Below are positions 60,317-64,000 of a stretch of 64,000 nt of DNA, piece after piece. Numbering within the stretch: the stretch's first letter is position 1; each line of letters begins with the position of its first letter. The notes beneath the pieces are model-generated. The model was not told the origin of the DNA, searched no databases, and worked only from the letters and a program-made list of their open reading frames with translations. The DNA is from Falsirhodobacter xinxiangensis. GTDB lineage: Bacteria; Pseudomonadota; Alphaproteobacteria; Rhodobacterales; Rhodobacteraceae. The translations under genes were made by a program, and so were the position numbers. The stretch spans positions 1-64,000 of the forward strand of contig NZ_SMYN01000019.1 in NCBI RefSeq assembly GCF_004959935.1, read 5' to 3'.

Positions 60317-62593
60317 TCAGCTAGTTTCTCCTGCCGACTTACCCGGCGCAGCGATGCGCGCAAGCTTGGAAACGAGTGCCTCATGGGCTTCGATGCCCTC
60401 GTTGACGGCCCGCAGTTCGTCGTCGCTCAGCGGTATCTCCTGCCGCAGTCGGAGCAGATTGGTCTTTCCTTCCAGTCGCTGTGCACGCGAAGACGCTTTC
60501 GGCAGGTAGAACGAGCACTTTGCGCAAGCCATCCGGTGTGGGCACTGATCAAAGAAATCATAGCTGCAATAACCGTGTCCGAGGTCGTATAGCTTCCAGG
60601 GCTCGTCAGAAGAAATGCCGTTCCGAACCGTGTCCTGATTGATCAGCACCTCCACCGCACGGATGTTGCGGGCGAAGTAACCGGCTTCTTCGTAGGACTT
60701 CGCAAGCTTGGTGGGGCTGATCTTGGCATAATGCCGTGTGGCTTCCGGAGAGCGGTGCCCGAGCCAAGCCTGCAACTCGGTCAGGCTCAGCGGTTCTTTT
60801 GCGTTATATAACTGGGTGGCGATGGTAGACCGAGCCCGGTGGCTGGTGATTGCGCCGCGCGCATCCTCCAGCGGAACCCCGGCCTTGCGGCAGAGCGCCG
60901 GGATCAGCCTCGAATTCAGATAGCCGCTTCCAACAGGTCGGCCGCGATAAAAGAACAGTGGTGCAAAACGCATACCGGTCTTCGGATCAATGCGCGTAGG
61001 CTGTGGTGGTCGCACGGCCTCCCAAGCTTTCACGAGCCGACCAACGATCTCGTCCACCGGCTTGGTGAATGCCGACCCGGTCTTGTTGACGGGAACGTCG
61101 AGCAGGCAGGTGCGAGCCTTGTCCGCCTCCGCTCCATCATCGTGTTCATTTGCTTCCGTCTGCCAGCGAATGCATCCCACTGGCAGACGCAGGATCTCGT
61201 TGCGGCGCAGCCCTGTGAACAGCCAGACCACGGCCAGAGCGCGAACCAGGGCGATCGGGTAGAAAGTGCAGCTTCCGTCAGCATGAGGCCGAAAGGCTTG
61301 CGGAAGGTCGTCGTCCTCAAGATTGATGCCTGCCCAGATCAGTTTGGCCCAGACATCATCGGCGATGACACGCGGATCGGGACCGATGAGCGCCCGGATC
61401 GAGCGCGGCGTCGCCAAGGCCCGGGCGGGCTGCAGCCGGACCTTGGCCCATCCCCATTCATGGCAGTCCGAAAGGAACGTGCGCATGGCCCGGAGCATCG
61501 CTACCTTTGAGGCGGGTGCAAACGGTTGGCCCACCCGATCCTTGTTCGGGCCGACTGGCGTCGACCATCCGCCAATGGTGGCCCGATCGACTGCGGCAAC
61601 AAACGCGGCAGCGACCTCCCGATCCCAGTCTGCAGGTCCACGCACATCCGGTCGCTCCCGTGCGAGCCAGCGCCCGGCCTGAAGCAACCGGTTGACTGTC
61701 CCTGCTCGGCTCGAAGGCTGCAGCGTCGACGTTGCGAACCAACGATCACACCACCGGAACCATTCGGTTGACACTCCTTGGGTCGCGTGCCGGTGGTCAA
61801 GCCGCTTCACGCCCCAGGTTTGACCTTCACGCCCAAGCGCCTCGCCAATAAGACCACGTCGTACAAGGGCATAGGAAAGAATCACGAGGCCGCGCCGGGT
61901 GATCTTCGCTTCTGCCTCATGGAACAGACGCATCAACGTCTCACGCCGCAGATCGTCAATACGTGGAGATCGGTGCGCCAGCATCGCGCGGGCAAGTGCC
62001 GCCCGCAACCCGGTGACATTGCCCTTCTTGGTGTATCCCCAGCGTTGGAGATCGGCCTCCATGCTGGAGATGACCGGATTGACGATATCGGCACCGAACA
62101 CCTTTTCCGCCAGGGCATGGAAGGCCAAACGCCCAAGCAGGTCGAGGCGGTCGAAGCCACAGAGCAGATAGGCCACGGCAATCAACTGCTGCCGCGCGTT
62201 TGCCGTGACGCCATGCTGGTCCACATAGGTATAGTAGTCGCTGCCAAGCATCTCCATCCACTGGTCATGGGTGAAGGCCCAGAACGAACAATTATGGCGA
62301 TGCATTGCCCGGATCAGAAGGCAGATCACAGTGGTGCGCACAGTGTTGTTGCGCTTCTCGGTGGTTGTCGCGCCGAGATGGTCCAGTGTGTCGTTCAGCG
62401 GAAGAAGCAAGCGGGCGAGCGCAGGACGCGCCGTCTTGTGCCATCCACGGCCACCGGCGGCGAAGCGCGCGACCAACCGGCCCATATGGTCTCGTTCCTC
62501 AGTAGATAGATCTGGCGACCGATCATAGGAGGGCGGATCCAACGGCCATTCATAAGGAGGCGCTAGCGGTAGTGTAGCGGCGCCATTCTTCAT
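60317..62593 (-). CDS. tyrosine recombinase, Tn554 TnpB-like
   Basis: This large 758-residue tyrosine recombinase has the catalytic domain in its last half: Arg in WLFTGLRRNEILRLPVG, the HxxR in ITSHRARSTIATQLY, the second His in AWLGHRSPEATRHYAKI, and the nucleophilic Tyr in the same stretch. A C-terminal Cys-rich tail (CSYDFFDQCPHRMACAKCSF) may bind zinc. Size and gene order after a smaller recombinase match Tn554 TnpA-TnpB. The start overlaps the TnpA-like stop by four bases. Confidence 0.87.
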   Translation of the reverse strand: MKNGAATLPLAPPYEWPLDPPSYDRSPDLSTEERDHMGRLVARFAAGGRGWHKTARPALARLLLPLNDTLDHLGATTTEKRNNTVRTTVICLLIRAMHRHNCSFWAFTHDQWMEMLGSDYYTYVDQHGVTANARQQLIAVAYLLCGFDRLDLLGRLAFHALAEKVFGADIVNPVISSMEADLQRWGYTKKGNVTGLRAALARAMLAHRSPRIDDLRRETLMRLFHEAEAKITRRGLVILSYALVRRGLIGEALGREGQTWGVKRLDHRHATQGVSTEWFRWCDRWFATSTLQPSSRAGTVNRLLQAGRWLARERPDVRGPADWDREVAAAFVAAVDRATIGGWSTPVGPNKDRVGQPFAPASKVAMLRAMRTFLSDCHEWGWAKVRLQPARALATPRSIRALIGPDPRVIADDVWAKLIWAGINLEDDDLPQAFRPHADGSCTFYPIALVRALAVVWLFTGLRRNEILRLPVGCIRWQTEANEHDDGAEADKARTCLLDVPVNKTGSAFTKPVDEIVGRLVKAWEAVRPPQPTRIDPKTGMRFAPLFFYRGRPVGSGYLNSRLIPALCRKAGVPLEDARGAITSHRARSTIATQLYNAKEPLSLTELQAWLGHRSPEATRHYAKISPTKLAKSYEEAGYFARNIRAVEVLINQDTVRNGISSDEPWKLYDLGHGYCSYDFFDQCPHRMACAKCSFYLPKASSRAQRLEGKTNLLRLRQEIPLSDDELRAVNEGIEAHEALVSKLARIAAPGKSAGETS

Positions 62594-63609
62594 GGTCTGG
62601 CTCCAAGGAATGCACCGATCTCGATCATGCGCTGGCCATGCGCACAGGTCGCGCGAGCGAGCTTCGCCGAAAGGTCGCGTCCACTGAGATGAATGTAGAG
62701 CAGGGTTGTGCTGATGTTCCGGTGGCCTGCAAACTCGGCAATCTCGTGCAGTTCCCAGCCAGCGCGGGCCAAGTCCGTCAGGCACAGGTGGCGGAACGTA
62801 TGGGTTGCGAGGCAGGGAAGAGCCGCTCGCCGCGCCAACCCTTGGATGACTTTTGACCAGGTCCAGACGGTTATGGGGACGCCCCGATTGCGCCGGGATT
62901 GCGAGACAAAGAGTGATCCGCGATCGCGCGTGAGGCTCCGCCGCTCGTGGAGATAGGCCTCGAGGAGCATGCCGGTGGGCACGGAGTAAGGGACCACGCG
63001 GGCACGACGCCCCTTTGTGGTTTCTGCCCGGACATGCACCAGCCGACGGGCAGGGTCTAGATCACCGGTGGCAATCGAACAAAGCTCTTCACGTCGCAAG
63101 CCGGCGTCATAGGCCAGTGCCAGCATGAGGCGATCCCGAGGAGAACCAGTTCTGGCGATAGTCAGGATGTGACGCCATTCATCCTCATCTGGTATCCACG
63201 GCAGGACGCTGTAGCTCGGCACAAGCGCACGCGAAGTCGGCCCCGGCATTGCGGCACGTGCTGTCGTTGTGTGACGCCCGCGGCTCACAGGGTTATGCGA
63301 GCGGATGCCTTCTTCGATGAGGTAATCATAATACAGCCTTACGGCCGTAAGCCGCTGTCGGATTGTCGCGTTGGCGAGCCCAACGGGCGAAGTCAGAATG
63401 TCGACCGAAGAACGAGCCTGCCTGAACCGGTCCGTCATTGATCGAACATAAAGCGACACGTGCTCGCGCGTGGCCTCGCAGATCGGAATTTGGTTTGTGC
63501 TGCAGAAGCTGACATAGTCCACAAGTGCGTGCCGATAGGCCAAGATCGTGTTCCGGGCACGACCAAGGTTCTCTTGGATCAAAAGCCAGCGCTCGACGTC
63601 CTCGTGCAT
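62590..63609 (-). CDS. tyrosine recombinase, Tn554 TnpA-like
   Basis: This 339-residue integrase has an N-terminal SAM-like core-binding domain (MHEDVERWLLIQENLGRARN) and the catalytic residues Arg (ALAYDAGLRREELCSI), HxxR (THTFRHLCLTDLARAG) and His/Tyr (FAGHRNISTTLLYIH). It is the first gene inside the integrative element, about 50 bases from the umuC 5' fragment. It probably acts with the TnpB-like protein at the element ends. Confidence 0.9.
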   Translation of the reverse strand: MHEDVERWLLIQENLGRARNTILAYRHALVDYVSFCSTNQIPICEATREHVSLYVRSMTDRFRQARSSVDILTSPVGLANATIRQRLTAVRLYYDYLIEEGIRSHNPVSRGRHTTTARAAMPGPTSRALVPSYSVLPWIPDEDEWRHILTIARTGSPRDRLMLALAYDAGLRREELCSIATGDLDPARRLVHVRAETTKGRRARVVPYSVPTGMLLEAYLHERRSLTRDRGSLFVSQSRRNRGVPITVWTWSKVIQGLARRAALPCLATHTFRHLCLTDLARAGWELHEIAEFAGHRNISTTLLYIHLSGRDLSAKLARATCAHGQRMIEIGAFLGARP

Positions 63610-63656
63610 TGCTATGCCCGTCGTTTGGATGTGCTGCTTTTACTCCAAAAGCATCC

Positions 63657-63824
63657 TTAATCAGATTCCTTATAATCATCCGAACGAGCGACGGCGCAGC
63701 CGTCGTTATTGGATAGAACGATGACGGGTATCCCGTGGAGTGAGGGATCAAACAGCCTTTCGCACGACACATAGAAGTTGTTGCAGTCGATCAGCGCAAT
63801 CGGCTTCTCGGATGCCAACAGCAT
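63657..63824 (-). pseudogene. umuC: umuC, 5' fragment
   Basis: The frame from ATG 63824 encodes [19 protein letters not shown], then [16 protein letters not shown], the start of a Y-family polymerase with its first catalytic Asp. UmuC sequence ends at about 63678; the frame then runs six codons into the inserted element and stops at 63657. The rest of the gene is at 48524-49669. ATG lies 5 bases after the umuD stop, so the two were one operon. Confidence 0.9.
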
Positions 63825-63828
63825 CGCT

Positions 63829-64000
63829 CTATTCCACGGGTAGGCGGCGCACTACGCCCGCCAGAACGCCCCAAATCTCGGTCGTTTCCGTGACGGGGAT
63901 TGTCTCGTAGCCATCGCTGCGGGCGCGCGGGTCCAGGAACCAGAGGCCGTTGCGCTTGGCGAGTTTCTTGACGGTGATCTGACCATCCACCAGCGCCAGC
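63829..64000 (-). CDS. umuD: UmuD-like S24 peptidase, C-terminal part (cut by window edge)
   Basis: The 56 visible residues include [20 protein letters not shown], with the catalytic Lys of the Ser-Lys dyad, then [15 protein letters not shown] and a stop. This is the C-terminal end of a UmuD/LexA-type self-cleaving peptidase, which trims itself in the SOS response and then joins UmuC to form DNA polymerase V. The N-terminus and the catalytic Ser lie outside the window. Confidence 0.9.
   Translation of the reverse strand, partial: LALVDGQITVKKLAKRNGLWFLDPRARSDGYETIPVTETTEIWGVLAGVVRRLPVE

Larger units (their letters stand above)
49670..63677 (-). mobile_element. 14-kb Tn554-like integrative element inserted in umuC
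   Basis: The two umuC parts join in frame if 49670-63677 is removed. The 5' part ends at ARSD and the 3' part resumes at EAKALGIKMGAP, matching the usual UmuC order. Two overlapping tyrosine recombinases lie at the end next to the umuC 5' fragment. Cargo is the nmp-like operon, and an IS630 element sits near the other end. Both ends show TTANNNGGAATNT pointing inward (49674-49686 and 63675-63663). The target overlap is at most two to four bases (GA or TGA). Tn554 relatives also use paired tyrosine recombinases and a preferred gene target. Confidence 0.8.

Noticed and set aside
62594-62785. N-terminal extension of the large recombinase
   Set aside because: The ATGA overlap at 62590-62593 with the smaller recombinase gives a better start; the extension is a shadow of that gene.
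1-64000. CRISPR arrays, tRNA or rRNA genes and riboswitches
   Set aside because: No regularly spaced repeats, cloverleaf-like sequences, rRNA segments or known riboswitch cores were seen on either strand.

Overview
The window reads as accessory DNA of a GC-rich alphaproteobacterium, most likely a Rhodobacteraceae member of Paracoccus type. This is inferred from codon bias, the insertion sequences present and the catabolic gene content. There are no rRNA, tRNA, CRISPR or core housekeeping genes. Nearly everything is uptake, catabolism, local regulators or mobile DNA, which suits a megaplasmid or a genomic island.

Region 1 (1-18.5 kb) is a catabolic island for an unidentified, probably N-alkylated, amine or amino acid. 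A leftward set encodes an Lrp-type regulator, a HAD hydrolase, an N-methylproline demethylase-like TMADH-family flavoprotein and a peptide-type ABC transporter. A rightward operon encodes an aldehyde dehydrogenase, an argininosuccinate-lyase-like enzyme, an MFS carrier, a CsaA-like protein, EtfBA, a class III aminotransferase, a tartrate/malate-type dehydrogenase and a succinate-semialdehyde dehydrogenase. The ETF is a plausible electron acceptor for the flavoprotein. A 29-bp palindrome lies in the divergent promoter region.

Region 2 (18.5-43.8 kb) looks like a catabolic cluster for an aromatic or N-heteroaromatic acid. It has a second peptide-type ABC transporter, an FAD hydroxylase, an ACMSD-like amidohydrolase/decarboxylase, a three-subunit molybdenum hydroxylase with a distant CoxG, a class III extradiol dioxygenase with a LigA-like tail, an aldehyde dehydrogenase, an aspartate-dehydrogenase-like enzyme, a gamma-glutamyltransferase-like protein, a uronate dehydrogenase, two TauE/SafE exporters, a NitT/TauT-type ABC transporter, and AraC and MarR regulators. 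Its most unusual gene is a single polypeptide joining a YcbX/mARC-type MOSC domain, an FAD/NAD(P)H reductase and a Rieske [2Fe-2S] domain. A motif close to GTAWNNATAC recurs in three promoter regions of this cluster.

Region 3 (43.8-49.7 kb) is a graveyard of insertion sequences: an IS3 remnant, an IS5-family copy with two inactivating lesions, an intact two-frame IS5/IS427-type element and an IS110 element with a highly structured leader. They are followed by small DUF genes, a FitAB/VapBC-type toxin-antitoxin pair and the 3' part of umuC.

Region 4 (about 49.67-63.68 kb) is a 14-kb integrative element that splits umuC. The 5' end of umuC and the end of umuD lie on its far side, up to the window edge. 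The element encodes two overlapping tyrosine recombinases resembling Tn554 TnpA/TnpB. It carries a six-gene operon whose order matches nmpABCDEF for N-methyl-2-pyrrolidone breakdown: hydantoinase A and B, FAD amine oxidase, cupin, PucR regulator, succinate-semialdehyde dehydrogenase. An IS630-family element has inserted about 20 bp inside one end.
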